Source: Chiridota heheva (taxonomy: Eukaryota > Echinodermata > Holothuroidea > Apodida > Chiridotidae). Taken from it: DNA of 64,000 nucleotides. The stretch spans positions 184,501 through 248,500 of the forward strand of contig JAIGNY010001834.1 in NCBI GenBank assembly GCA_020152595.1, in the 5' to 3' direction. The translations under genes were made by a program, and so were the position numbers. Below, in pieces: positions 32,601-47,600 of the stretch (positions are counted from its first letter, which is position 1; every line of letters starts with the position of its first letter). The notes under the pieces were generated by a model. The model had not been told where the DNA came from. It saw only the letters and a program-made list of their open reading frames with translations, and made no database searches.

Positions 32601-35600
32601 GCAGATCGCAATCCATGAGGCTCGCAGATCGCAATCCATGAGGCTCGCAGTTCGCAATCCATGAGGCTCGCAGATCGCAATCCATGAGGCTCGCAGATCG
32701 CAATCCATGAGGCTCGCAGATCGCAATCCATGAGGCTCGCAGATCGCAATCCATGAGGCTCGCAGATCGCAATCCATGAGGCTCGCAGATCGCAATCCAT
32801 GAGGCTCGCAGATCGCACTCCATGAGGCTTGCAGATCGCAATCCATGAGGCTCACAGATCGCAATCCATGAGGCTCGCAGTTCGCAATCCATGAGGCTCG
32901 CAGATCGCAATCCATGAGGCTCGAAGATCGCAATCCATGAGGCTTGCAGATCGCAATCCATGAGGCTCACAGATCGCAATCCATGAGGCAAATTGTCATT
33001 GATAGTACCAGTTTAAAATGTTTTTTGTTGTAAGTATGACAATTTTGGTAGAATTTTTTTTTCAACAGTACACTGGAAGATTAAATCCAAACAAAAATAA
33101 AAAGAGCTAAATGAGTTAGCAGTGTGGGAATAGTAGTTTGCGGCACACCCCAACTGTGGAAGATAGGGGTTTCAATGATTTGTAGTAATATAAACTCAAA
33201 ATCTAAATCCTAACAACTAAATCCTTCATCAAGTTTGTTTGATGAGCGCTTAACGGCACCACGACAGTGAGGGTCAACTTGTGCCTGAGAGGTTAGATCA
33301 TTCCAGAAGTAGCAAGAAAAGAAAATAGGGGGAGATTGAGAGAAACATGGGAAGTAAAAGCCAGAAAGCTGGAATCGAGAAAGGAGGTGTATGGGTGAAA
33401 AAATAATGTAGAGAGAGAGGGGGTGAGGAAGGAGGACAAAATATGTTTGTAGAGGAAAGCATGATGAAGGAAGGAGATAATTTAATCCGGAGGTTTTTTT
33501 TGGAAGAGCTCAGCTATTGAGGTGTGGGAAGCAAGGGAAGCTCTGGGAAGGTTGTACAGGGGAAAGCAAGGAGCATGTGGTGGACTGTGAAGGTGCAATG
33601 GCAATTGTTGCAGAGGGATGGGGGACCAATAAGGAGGTGGGTGTGAGCTGAGGTGGGTGTGACCTATTCTAAGGTGGGTAATGTGGACGTTGTCGACATG
33701 GGAGAGATTGTGGATGGTGAGTTTGATAGGAATGGTGGGCTGAATGACGTGGAGTTTGTTATCAATTTGAGAGTCTCATGCAGTTTGCCAGCGGTCACGA
33801 ACAAGGGAAGACATAAGTTACATCAAGAGAAAGTCACCAACATGGGAAGACATAAGCTACATCAAGAGAAAGTCACGAACAAGGGAAGACATAAGCTACA
33901 TCAAGAGAAAGTCACGAACATGGGAAGACATAAGCTACATCAAGAGAAAGTCACGAACATGGGAAGACATAAACTACATCAAGAGAAAGTCACGAACAAG
34001 GGAAGACATAAGCTACATCAAGAGAAAGTCACGAACAAGTGAAGACATAAGCTACATCAAGAGAAAGTCACGAACATGGGAAGACATAAACTACATCAAG
34101 AGAAAGTCACGAACAAGGGAAGACATAAGCTACATCAAGAGAAAGTCACGAACATGGGAAGACATAAACTACATCAAGAGAAAGTCACGAACAAGTGAAG
34201 ACATAAGCTACATCAAGAGAAAGTCACGAACATGGGAAGACATAAACTACATCAAGAGAAAGTCACGAACAAGGGAAGACATAAGCTACATCAAGAGAAA
34301 GTCACTTAACAAGAGAAGACATAAGCTACATCAAGAGAAAGTCACGAACAAGTGAAGACATAAGCTACATCAAGAGAAAGTCACTTAACATGGGAAGACA
34401 TAAACTACATCAAGAGAAAGTCATTTAACAAGGGAAGACATAAGCTACATCAAGAGAAAGTCACGAACAAGGGAAGACATAAGCTACATCAAGAGAAAGT
34501 CACGAACAAGTGAAGACATAAGCTACATCAAGAGAAAGTCACGAACATGGGAAGACATAAACTACATCAAGAGAAAGTCACGAACAAGGGAAGACATAAG
34601 CTACATCAAGAGAAAGTCACGAACATGGGAAGACATAAACTACATCAAGAGAAAGTCACGAACAAGGGAAGACATAAGCTACATCAAGAGAAAGTCACGA
34701 ACAAGGGAAGACATAAGCTACATCAAGAGAAAGTCACGAACAAGTGAAGACATAAGCTACATCAAGAGAAAGTCACGAACATGGGAAGACATAAACTACA
34801 TCAAGAGAAAGTCACGAACAAGGGAAGACATAAGCTACATCAAGAGAAAGTCACGAACATGGGAAGACATAAACTACATCAAGAGAAAGTCACGAACAAG
34901 GGAAAACATAAGCTTCATCAAGAGGAATACAAGAGCAATGTCTTAACCATTGCATCTGCACATACCTTAGTATCTGCACCATATATGATGGGTCCTATCT
35001 GGCCCTTTTCTGATTGCATCATTACATTAATGTCCACATGTACAAACCTGAAGAAGAACAAAATGGATGAAGCAAGGAAGTGACTGATACACTTGACACA
35101 AATCAAAGTCACATTAAATCATTATTAAAGTAGTCAGTCCCTTGTGGACAAGTCACTTCAGCAGGACTTTTTATTATTATTCATATATGTAGCTTTTAGA
35201 TGGAAGTTATTCTTTGATTTTTTTCCCACAGTTGGCAAATAACTTTTGTTAAAGTCAAGACAGCTCCGAATTTAGCCACTATAAAATAAGACATGACTTG
35301 TCCTTTTCCTTAAAATTTGTTCCAGTAAATTATGACCACAAACTTACTGTGGCAAATTGAGACCACTTATCTTACTTAGAATAACTGCTCAACCAACAAT
35401 ATAATGGGAACATTGATAAGGGAAATTTAATTACTTGTGGCTTTCAGAATAAAGAAAATAAAGAGGAAAAGTCTGACCCTGCCTGCTTATTTATTGGCGT
35501 CTGACTGTTTGAAATTATAGCCAACTAAAAATTTGTTCAACTGATTGGGTAATTTGAAATTAGGTCTGTTTCTAGCCACCAAAAATGTTCAACTTTGGGC

Positions 35601-38600
35601 AATTTGGCTCTGATTATAGCCACTAAAAGTGTTAAACTTTGGGCAATTTGGCTCTGATAATAGCCACTAAAAGTGTTTAACTTTGGGCAATTTGGCTACA
35701 CTTTTAGATATTGTTGTATTTAGTATGATACTCACTGCCTGATTCTGTCACCCATCCAGGATGAATTTGCTTCTGGGACTTTGTGACAAGCCAAAGCTGC
35801 AGCTTTAATTACAAAATGGCAAAGATCGAGCTGAATGTCATCATCTTCCAGCTCTTTGTTCAAATCTTCTTGAAGCCTGCAAAAGGAAACAAATACTTGT
35901 CTTAATTTCTATGGACACGTATAAATACCTTACCGCTCTTCTCTCCTGACTGTAGAGATTGAGGCTTCATGGAGTAGCTTCTTCCATTTCTTCCCGTCTC
36001 TTGCAAATACTATCCTCTCCCTCCACCTATTCCACCCAAGCTCCTTCCTCTCTTTCTCAACTGTCCTTCTCCAAGTTGTTATTGGTCTTCCACCCTCGAA
36101 GGCCCACAATGCAATTTTTGCATAATAAACATTCTCTCTCCTTAGCACATGACCAATCCATCTCCATCTTCTTGTATAAATTGTCTTGCTAATTGGTATT
36201 GTCTGTGTTTTTTCATATAATTCATCATTGCTGATCTTCATTGGCCATCTTTTTTTCATAATTTTTCTAAGGCAGTTTTTTTAAATATGTCCTGTTAATT
36301 TTCGTCTAATTTGTTGAACTTCCAGGTTTCAGAGCCATAAAGTAACACTGATATAATATAACATTGATATGTACAGATTTTAAGTTTGTTTTTCTCTTGT
36401 AAATATTTGAATTCTAAATTTTACTAAGTTGTTTAAAGATGGTCAGTGCTATAGGACACATATAAACAACTTGAACTAAATTGGAAGAACATATGCTATG
36501 AACCATGAAAAGAGCAGAATGTTTTTTCCAAATTGAATACAAGTTGACCAGTTTAGAGCATTTGAATTTGATGTCTTTATGAGTTAGGAAATACGCCACA
36601 CCCACCATAGAAACACGGTAACTAGGTGGGGCAAACAAACCTTAAATCCGCAATCATGCATGACCTATGCATTGACATGTTGATGTTTATGTGGCCTGCA
36701 AAGCTTTGATCCATTTATGGCACTTCTCCAGATCTTTTGAGTTTTTAGCAAAGAGAATTAACAAAATCCTTTTTGCTAACAATTCTGGGTGATGGGAATC
36801 GGATTTACAAAGTCTATGGGCCCATAGGCACAATTTTTGTTCACCATCTTGTCATCAATCAGTCTGTGTGTATATAAATTTGTTTTGTGCAGTATATTGC
36901 ATTGATTGCATGAGCTCCACCCGCTAGCTAGCTGTACTGTACCAGTACCATGTAGAATTTTTTGCCCCACTTAGTTATGCAGGTTTTGTTCTAGGCAAAT
37001 TCGTGCGGTAATTGGTTGAAAAAGCTGTCAATCAACTAACTCAGAGAGGTCAATTGTAAGGCCTTGTTATAATTAATTATGCAAATATTTATGGGAATTT
37101 ATGATATCATAATGAGAAAATGTAGTTATTTCTTTACTTTTGGAATAAAGTAATTAATTTTTCCCTGATATACAGTATATAATCATCATTCAAGATGAAC
37201 AGAACAATAAGAAGAACATCATGATGATGTTGAAGCTCAACTTTATCACAAAAATGTTTAAAAGAGTAGTAAAGATGATATCAAAGAAAGATGAAATGGG
37301 AAGTTGCCATTATCAGTAATTTAGCTCAAGTAGAGTTTTGCATGACAAAATATATATTTATGGTGTATGGTGCTGTACGGTGTATGGGAAGAGGGGAGCG
37401 AGAGCGGGGCTTCAGGAGATGGGGGGGGGGGGGAGGGGGGGAGGGGGGTTCCCAAAATTCCCAGAATGATTTCAGGCCACCACATTTTCAGAAGTAACTT
37501 AAATTGAAATTTCAACTTAAAAAGTATGTGTGACAAACTAGCTTGTATATTCACTATACATTGCAACAATGAAGACAAGTGCACTCAGTCAATGATAACG
37601 AGTGAAGGTGATTAACAGGGATAGTATTCCATGCTGGACACACAGCAAAGGAACTTGTGCATTGTAGTGTGAACAAAGTGGTACCTCCTTGGTGTGAACT
37701 CAGTTGTATGGGTGATACAGGCAATTTATTACACAACAGTGGACATTTTCAGTACAAAATATCATGAAAAATATTTGTTGAAATGATCATATCTCATGAC
37801 AGATACTTTCCTGCTCTTTAATACTGCCAAATTTTACAAGTTTTTGGCCAAAAAATACTAAATAAATATCAAAAATGGACGACAGAAAGTTGACAGATTC
37901 TTCTCTACTTTATAACCTCAAATGACATAGTTGTCGTTGAGTGAATAAAATAAACATATACACAAAAATAAGGGAGGCAAAAACGTTGATGAACGTGGCC
38001 TACAGATCAGCTCTGGATAGGTGGAGGTAGACCTCCATGCACCAAAATGGTCACAAAGAGTCTGCCATGCAATCTTACAAAGAGGCTGCCATGCAATCTT
38101 ACAAAGAGGCTGCCATACAATCTTACAAAGAGGCTGCCATACAATCTTACAAAGAGTCTGCCATGCAATCTTACAAAGAGTCTGCCATACAATCTTACAA
38201 AGAGTCTGCCGTGCAATCTTACAAAGAGTCTGCCGTGCAATCTTACAAAGAGTCTGCCATGCAATCTTACAAAGAGTCTGCCATGCAATCTTACAAAGAG
38301 TCTGCCATGCAATCTTACAAAGAGTCTGCCATGCAATCTTACAAAGAGTCTGCCATGCAATCTTACAAAGAGTCTGCCATGCAATCTTACAAAGAGTCTG
38401 CCATGCAATCTTACAAAGAGTCTGCCATGCAATCTTACAAAGAGTCTGCCATGCAATCTTACAAAGAGTCTGCCATGCAATCTTACAAAGAGTCTGCCAT
38501 GCAATCTTACAAAAGAGTCTGCCATGCAATCTTCAAAGAGTCGATGCAATCTTACAAAGAGTTATGACAATATATCATAAAATAAAACAATTATCAGGAC

Positions 38601-41600
38601 TACGCCCTGCTATGTTTATTTATAAATACAGAACTGCCATGCAAGTCAATACAAAGAGACTCATAAGAAATGGCTTACAAAAACCAGGAACATCTCAAGA
38701 GCCCTCATATGGAGCAAGGGAGTCTGCCATAAAAGTTATATATTTCTTTGTTTCCCAAACCACAAAACTGTATAGTTTTACCTCTCCAAGGCTCCTTCAA
38801 GATAACAACTACTCCCACTGGTGTTACATGGTATTTTTAGTGACACACATCTAAATATAATGGCAATCCTTTGTAATATAACTAGTAACTGTAATCAATG
38901 CTGGCATTGTTTGTCTTTGCTGCTGGGGAAAGGTGAAATGAACTTTGAGCATGAAACTATTTATACCTCAATGTTATGATGCAAAGTTAATCTTGTGGAA
39001 TAATGTGGTTAATTTGTTGCTTCAAAATTGGATTTTCATCAATTTATAATTAACTGTGTCTTATTCTTTTACATTGAGAATTACCGTACCTGCCTTCATT
39101 CATTCAGTGTGTGGATATTTATTATTAAACTTAAATATCCACAGGTTAAGTTATTGAATTTTCATTGATTGCTGCTTGAGACAGAAATCATAAAAAATCT
39201 TTGACTTAAACTGTCTGCCGATATATAATAAAAGTGGATCTTACAGCTGTCAGGCCTATAAAGTCTTTTAATGAGCTCATAACTCCTACCAACTTAAAAC
39301 TTTAAGAGCCTGAAATCACCACATTGATCAATAATATTATCATCATGGAACTGGATCATCTTGGAATACTAAGGACTTACCTAAATACCAACCGTCACCC
39401 AAAGAGAGAGAACACACAAATAGCTCATCATCTTCACCATCACAGTATCAGGTTAGGATATTTAAGTAGGCTAACATTAAGAGTATTGCTTTTGTATATT
39501 ATCTGGAAGGAAGACTGACTTGAAGTTTTGAACACACCAGATTCAATTTCAAAGTCACTGAATTTGATCTCATCTTTTGGCATTCTTTGTTAATTTTTAT
39601 TTTTATTCTGTAACAATAATGATTAAGAACTTGGTGAATAACGAGAACGCAAAAATGTTAATATGCCCAACCCCCGATTCCCTACAACCCCCAATTCCAG
39701 AAGGATTAAAAACTCGGTGAGACACTGAATAAAAACCAACGAAGCTCCTTATAGTTCAAAAACAAAAAGATTAAGGAAAATGCAGTGTTATAATATCCCC
39801 TATTGATGGTCTTCAAGAAAATATTTCCACAACGATCCAATGTATAAAATTGCATGCAACAATGCCAACTTATAACTTACCTAATCAGGTTATCTGCCTC
39901 GATATCAACTGTTAAAAGTAGTGTGGTATAGTCTGCTTAGAGTAGAGTGCCCTTTGTGCTAATTCCTGTAAAAGAAAGAGAAATAGAAGTTATACCACAA
40001 CTCAGCAAAATATTACGGCATTCATCTCATTCTCTGTGTGCCAGCAGTTGCTGATGAAATAATTTTTATTGACTGAGCATTTGAGTGTTAAGACGCAGCG
40101 AAGGGCAAACCAAATTGGTTACAACTTATGTGACAGCATACTTGGAATCTTGAGTACCAAAAACATAGGCATTGCCATTCTTGTAACCCTTCTGTTGCTT
40201 TTAAGCCAAGTTATAAGGCAAATTACACTGAAATGGTTATCATTTTGTTTTTGGTATTTTAGAGATGAATAAACCCACAATTGTTCATGACAAACAACTT
40301 TTTTGAATTCAGCGCCCTCAAATTATCCTGAAAAACTTGTTTACTCAATTTGAGCATGAAATGCCTACAACACTAATTTTTATTTAAATCCAGACCTGTC
40401 TAACAGGTTCTTGGTCTTAATTCCTGTATAAATTTAAGATTGATTGATTGATTGATTGATGAGGTCTTAACGGCACCATGACAACGAGGGTCAAATTGTG
40501 CCTGAGAGGTCAGATCATTTTAGAGGTAGGAAGGAAAGAAAACAGGGGAGAATGAGAGAAATTCAAGAACAAAAGTCAGAAAGCTGTGATCGAGAGAGGA
40601 GGTGCATGGGTGAAACAAAAAACAAAGTAGAGAGGGGGTGGAAGAGGAGAATAAAATATGGTTGTAGAGGGCAGGCATGATGAAGGAGAGAACTAGAGGC
40701 AACACCTTAAAAGAACTCATCATCTTTTTGTACTGTTATTGCAATATGGAAATAGGGGATAAGCACAGGTTGGAAGGGCCTTCATAACTCAAGTAAGGTT
40801 TGGACTTAGTAAGTGTAATCCTTAGGATTTGTGGTTGAACATTTTGGCAGTCTGATCAAGTGTTTTGAAAAAAGGAATTTTTGGTTTCTCTTGAAAATAT
40901 AATCAATGGATTGGTCATAAGCATCAAACAAATTTGCATTTTTTCTCACAGGAATTTGCAGCCACCCGTTTGCTGATTTGGCACTTTTTAACTTCTGACC
41001 AATATAAAAGTTTTAAACCCTTCTTGCATCAACTAATGATCAAAAGGACCTATGAATATGATTGGTTGAGTATCACATGTTCTCAGCCAATAATCTTGTC
41101 CATCCAACAAAATAGATGGGATGAAGTATTTTTCAGAGATAAGGGATGGACGTACCTTTGAATTATAATTTGCAGACTTAACACATTTGTTTGAAAATCT
41201 GAAAGTCAGGTCGAACATGGACATGAATAAATTGACAGGCTACTAACTGTACCCTTACAAATCAGAGTGTGTCAAACCTTGTCTGTGTTCTTACAGGAAC
41301 ACATGTGGCAGACAAAAGACTTCACATGTGGCAAACAAAAGTGACACACATGACAATGCATGAAACTGAAACTAATCCTCTGCGTGTCTAACAGGTAATC
41401 CCACATGTGTTCATGTGTAGCTGACATGCATGTATATGTGTGAAAATAAGTGTTTTAACAATTCAGGAAAAAGTGTGGTAAAACAAGTTCCAACCTGTGT
41501 CAAGAAATGTGGCAAAGCGTGGCAAACTTTCAAGTAAATTTGGACCACTTGAATGGGCTATTGCATGAAGAAATATTTTATGGTGTAAACGCTTTGTCTG

Positions 41601-44600
41601 GTACTTATGACACAGGTTTTCTCTTGTTTCCTGTATGACACGCATTGTCCTGTTGGACACAGGAAAACCTGTGAAGTGTAGTTTCCATGTTTTATGTGTA
41701 AAAGAGTGGCAGACACTTTTTTTGTGGAATGAGTGAGAAAGAGTGTCAAATACCAAGGATTACCCTGGGTTTGCATGTGTGTTCATGCATGAAATTGGAA
41801 CAGCTGACACAGGTTTTTATGTGAGGGTATGACTGATGTCTTTTCTTCTTGTTTACTTACGTGTATGGACATGTAGAGGAGCATACAATTTTAAGCAGAT
41901 AAGTCTTGAAATTGTTGAAATAAATTTATAGTTTTCAAGTTAAGACAAGTTAAATTTGAGGAATTTTTCAGCATGTGCTAAAGTGATGATACATGAACAA
42001 GAACACAAGAACATTATTTATTTAATGTAATCCTATATATTTCTCTCCTAGATTTGAGACAGCACAGATGATCAAATTGCATTTACTACTAAATATGGGT
42101 CAAGGTTATAGCAAAATTTAATTTCATTATACCCAACTGCTTCCTCTCATACATTTTTTGGAAAGGGTTGAAAAACAATTAAGTCAACATAAGCAATAAG
42201 TCATGGTGTTTTGTTGTGATGTCAAATTGCACAATTTATGCTAATTCGATACCAAAATGCTGTAAAATGGTCAATTTTTGACCAATGTTGTTTGAGTATG
42301 TTTCAAGTCATCTTAAGCCATGTTGTTGCTACCTGTCCATATACCTTTAAGGTTACTGCTCTATAAATATTCCCATGAATATTCTGTAAATGACACGGAG
42401 GACTAGCAAAAAAGCAACTGGTGCATGTGTACATCTTATCTAACACTTCACCAGTGCAATAACCAGTCCAGTACACTGTCAGGTTACTTTTTAAGACACT
42501 GGTGAAAACTTTGAAATGTAATAACTTCAACACAGAATAAGACATCAACATAGTTTTTTTTACATCGATATCTTTCTTTCATAGTCATGTATCATAAATA
42601 TGAAAAGACAAATTCATGGGAATATTCCAACTTTTCATGACAGGAATACACTAACCTTTCTGTATTCATCCACAGGAAGGTCAACAAATGGTCCCACGGG
42701 TGTGGCTTGCTGGGCAACAGGGGGCAGCTCGACAGCACCTGGCACAAAGGATTCTATGTCCTGCTTCCTGATTCGTCCCCTTGGTCCTGTACCAGTCACC
42801 GACTAAGAAGGCAGACAAATTAAACAAATCTTACTGGCTTCTATTTTTTTAAACTTGTTTATTTGCCTTCCAGATCATAAATACAAGCAAAACCAGTACA
42901 ATCAATCCACACTTGAAACTTTAAAAAATGTGAAAAGTAAAAAATAAAGATAACAAAGTATAAAAGCTTGATCAGGTAAATAAGTTAGCACCCACAATTT
43001 CTTGAAAATGAACAAAAGCATCAAATTCTATTCTTAATGGAAATACACTTACTGGCTGCAACTTGCCAAGTCAAGTAAATAACTGAATGATTGGCTCTGT
43101 GGAAGAATATCTGCATTTTACTAGGTTTCATCCTGGGTCAGGTTATACTGGGCAATTTGGGACCTGCTACATCTGAGTCTGTTGTTAAGAGGACAGCGCA
43201 GGGTAATAGTGTTGTTGGTGACTAGTGCTGTTGATTTGTGATTAATACACAAATCCATAGTTCCAATATGCAACAGCGCGTAGTCACACGTAACAATGTA
43301 GAGTAAATATTACAATATTTACTCTACTTTTTGCATTTTACATATGACTGAGCATGGGCAATTCGGAACAGTGGAATTGTGTATTCACTAAACGTTTAAT
43401 CACCAAAATTTGCGAGCATTTAGCGATTACTTGCAATCAATCTTCACCCAAAAATCGCTTAATTTTCTTTTTTTTTAAATAAATTTGTTGTGGAATTGGC
43501 ACAGCCTCAACACAAAAAACATACATTTTCGGAAACCATGAGGCCAAGAATCTCACCAACATGCAAATATCTTATCTTCAGATAACCCTTAAGGCAAAAA
43601 GATTCTGGGATTAGATGACCTTCAAACAGGTGTAGAAATAAAATATCAACAAGAAATATTACCGTTATTTATGTAACTTAGCACTGCTGAAGTGTCACTC
43701 TGATCTCTGTACTGGTCTGACAACTATTGTTACAAAATGTTTTTAAAGTACATATGTACTCCCCATTGAAATTCCAACATGCCTATTCAAATAGCTTCAG
43801 AGTTCATTCGATCCCCTTACCCAATATAACCTACCTCAGAAATCATTGGCCCACCAAGATTCATCCCCAAGTTTTGATCTGTAAGGATCATTTGCATTCT
43901 GAACACTTAAAGATTATCTTTTGATCGTTTTCTTCCAAGGCCATACCATTGTTTTCAGTTTTATTCAGGCTAAGCATTCATTGTTTGAGTTCCAATAAGT
44001 TAAGATTCACATTCCATCATTTTCCATTCATGGCAGAAACCAATTGTTCTTATTACATTGATAGTGGAGGCCAGTGAGTCCAGAAAATTGATTGTTGGAT
44101 TATTTTCATGGCGTGAATTTATTGTTCATCACATTTCATTGGGAAGTTTCAACTATGTTTAGACAGACCTTACCCTAACATCCCCACCCCTCAATTTCTG
44201 CCCTTCCCTTGTATCAATACGTCCCAAATTTAAATCACTTGTTCCTTAATCAATAGTAAAACCACGTCAAAGTTAATTCAAATCCAATCATCAGTTCTTG
44301 AGATATTCTAATGACAGACAAACTCGCCTTAAAATGTCTCCACCCCTTCATTTGCACCCTTCCTGTTCCAATATGTCTCAATTTTGTTCACTTCTTCCTT
44401 ACACAGTAACAAAACCACAAACCAAATTTGATCCAAATCCAATAATCAGTTCTTGCAATATCTTGATGACAAACAAACAAACAAAGGCAAAAACATAACT
44501 TCTGTCCAACTTCGTTGGCGGAGGTGATAAGTAACCTGACTGCTTAATTCCAACAGGGAATACCAATTTACCCATTCTCCCCTTTCCCTGTATTTTCCCC

Positions 44601-47600
44601 TTTTCTGGCACCATTGTGCCATGATTCGCTATACATGTATATTCCACCCTAGGCCCGAGTCAGAACCGGGTTACCCGCTGCTGTTACCCTTTTCCAATCC
44701 GGGTACCTGAAGAAAAAAAAATGTTTCTTTTTAGCTCAATTTTTTTGCACAACTGGTATATTATTAGGCTAACTCTAAAATCACGGAAACTACACTACCT
44801 CATACTAAAAAAATTAAGTGACATTCTTGAGCTTATTGTGGATCAGAGTAAGTGAAATTACCATAATTTTAGTGTAAACCTAATGTCATACCAGTTGCGC
44901 GAAAATTTTAGACTTAAATTTGTTTTGTTTTGTTTTTGTTTTCTTTCTTTTCGGGTACCTGACCTTTTGGGTGGGTAACGGACTCTGCCTTATTCCACCC
45001 CTGCAGTAACGATCAATAGTTCCCTCCCTAATGTAAACTGAGTGACAACTCACCTGAAGATCAATCCCTCTCTCAGCAGCCAGCTTCTTTGCCAAGGGGC
45101 TTGCAAAGACCCTTTCACCTGCTTTGGGAGCTTGTGCTGTTGGTGCTGGGGCTGCAGCTAGGGGTTTGGGTGGGGTGGAGGTTTTGGTGGTGCCTCTACT
45201 GGTTTGGGTGGGGGTGGTGGAGGTGGTGGTGGTGGAGGAGCCTAGGAGGTAGAACAAAGAGAGATAAACTTGATGATAAAGGGTCATTCCATCTTGAATC
45301 ATCAAAAACTTTTTTATTAAATACAGATTTGAAAAGCCTATTTTGTTCCCTTTCAAATATTACCAATTTTATCAAATTTTGACCTTAACTTTTTTAGTTT
45401 TGTAACTTTGTATATCGTTGGCCATGCCCATTTTATGACTTTCAGTCGTTTTTAAAGGGCCAAAATTTGAGAACTATTGGTCCAACTTTGCTAAATATGT
45501 GGATTTTTCCAATTTCAACTTTCAACAAACCGCACACCAACTTTCAACAAACTCTGAAACAAGGTTATTATGCATTGGGTGATCGGACATGAAATGACCT
45601 TATAAGGCTTGTAAGATAGGACTAGCACAAAATACATCTTTACCTAGAGATCTCATGGGTTTGTTCCCTTTGGTCATAGAAATACAGTAATGATGCAGAC
45701 TTTGTTACTGACATGAAATGTACTGTACATGTTTGTTACAGACTTGAAATGTACTGTACATGCTTTGTTACAGACTGGAAATGTGCTGTACATGCTTTGT
45801 TACAGACTTGAAATGTACTGTACACGCTTTGTTACAGACTGGAAATGTACTGTACACGCTTTGTTACAGACTTAAAATGTACTGTACACGCTTTGTTACA
45901 GACTTGAAATGTACTGTACATGCTTTGTTACAGACTTGAAATGTACTGTACACGCTGTGTTACAGACTTGAAATGTACTGTACACGCTTTGTTACAGACT
46001 TGAAATGTACAGTACACGCTTTGTTACAGACTTGAAATGTACTGTACACGCTTTGTTACAGACTTGAAATGTACTGTACACGCTTTGTTACAGACTTGAA
46101 ATGTACTGTACACGCTTTGTTACAGACTTGAAATGTACTGTACACGCTTTGTTACAGACTTGAAATGTACTGTACATGCTTTGTTAGACTTGAAATGTAC
46201 TGTACACACTTTGTTACAGACTTGAAATGTATTGTACATGCTTTGTTACAGACTTCAAATGTACTGTACATGCTTTGTTAGACTTCAAATGTACTGTACA
46301 TGCTTTGTTACAGACTTGAAATGTACTGTACACGCTTTGTTACAGACTTGAAATGTACTGTACATGTTTGTTACAGACTTGAAATGTACTGTACACGCTG
46401 TGTTACAGACTTGAAATGTACTGTACACGCTTTGTTACAGACTTGAAATGTATTGTACATGCTTTGTTACAGACTTCAAATGTACTGTACATGCTTTGTT
46501 AGACTTCAAATGTACTGTACATGCTTTGTTACAGACTTGAAATGTACTGTACACGCTTTGTTACAGACTTGAAATGTACTGTACATGTTTGTTACAGACT
46601 TGAAATGTACTGTACACGCTGTGTTACAGACTTGAAATGTACTGTACACGCTTTGTTACAGACTTGAAATGTACTGTACACGCTTTGTTACAGACTTGAA
46701 ATGTACTGTACATGCTTTGTTAGACTTGAAATGTACTGTACACACTTTGTTACAGACTTGAAATGTATTGTACATGCTTTGTTACAGACTTCAAATGTAC
46801 TGTACATGCTTTGTTAGACTTCAAATGTACTGTACATGCTTTGTTACAGACTTGAAATGTACTGTACACGCTTTGTTACAGACTTGAAATGTACTGTACA
46901 TGTTTGTTACAGACTTGAAATGTACTGTACACGCTGTGTTACAGACTTGAAATGTACTGTACACGCTTTGTTACAGACTTGAAATGTATTGTACATGCTT
47001 TGTTACAGACTTCAAATGTACTGTACATGCTTTGTTAGACTTCAAATGTACTGTACATGCTTTGTTACAGACTTGAAATGTACTGTACACGCTTTGTTAC
47101 AGACTTGAAATGTACTGTACACGCTTTGTTACAGACTTGAAATGTACTGTACACGCTTTGTTACAGACTTAAAATGTACTGTACACGCTTTGTTACAGAC
47201 TTGAAATGTACTGTACACGCTTTGTTACAGACTTGAAATGTACTGTACATGCTTTGTTACAGACTTGAAATGTACTGTACATGCTTTGTTACAGAATTGA
47301 AATGTACTGTACATGCTTTGTCACAGACTTGAAATGTACTGTACACGCTTTGTTACAGACTTGAAATGTACTGTACATGCTTTGTTACAGACTTGAAATG
47401 TACTGTACACGCTTTGTTACAGACTTAAAATGTACTGTACACGCTTTGTTACAGACTTAAAATGTACTGTACACGCTTTGTTAGACTTGAAATGTACTGT
47501 ACACGCTTTGTTACAGACTTGAAATGTACTGTACATGCTTTGTTACAGAGTACCAGAACAAAGTCATTCAAAAGTAAGCTTAAAACTTTTTTGTTTAAAA

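Noticed and set aside
32300-32991. Overlapping minus-strand frames of 170-200 residues
   Set aside because: They are translations of a 23-bp tandem repeat. The same peptide words appear shifted in all frames, and there is no start context or splicing.
33653-35083. [13 protein letters not shown] repeat protein on the plus strand
   Set aside because: The 39-bp array lies antisense within a DLAT intron and arose from LINE plus target sequence; no promoter or independent start.
37918-38854. Five long frames on both strands, up to 277 residues
   Set aside because: The 24-bp repeat has no stop in most frames; the frames extend only into flanking random sequence.
44886-45356. 156-residue minus-strand frame taken as a gene of its own
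   Set aside because: It is DLAT exon 5 read in the frame valid after its base loss, extended into introns on both sides; the STTTTSTT part is the out-of-frame linker.
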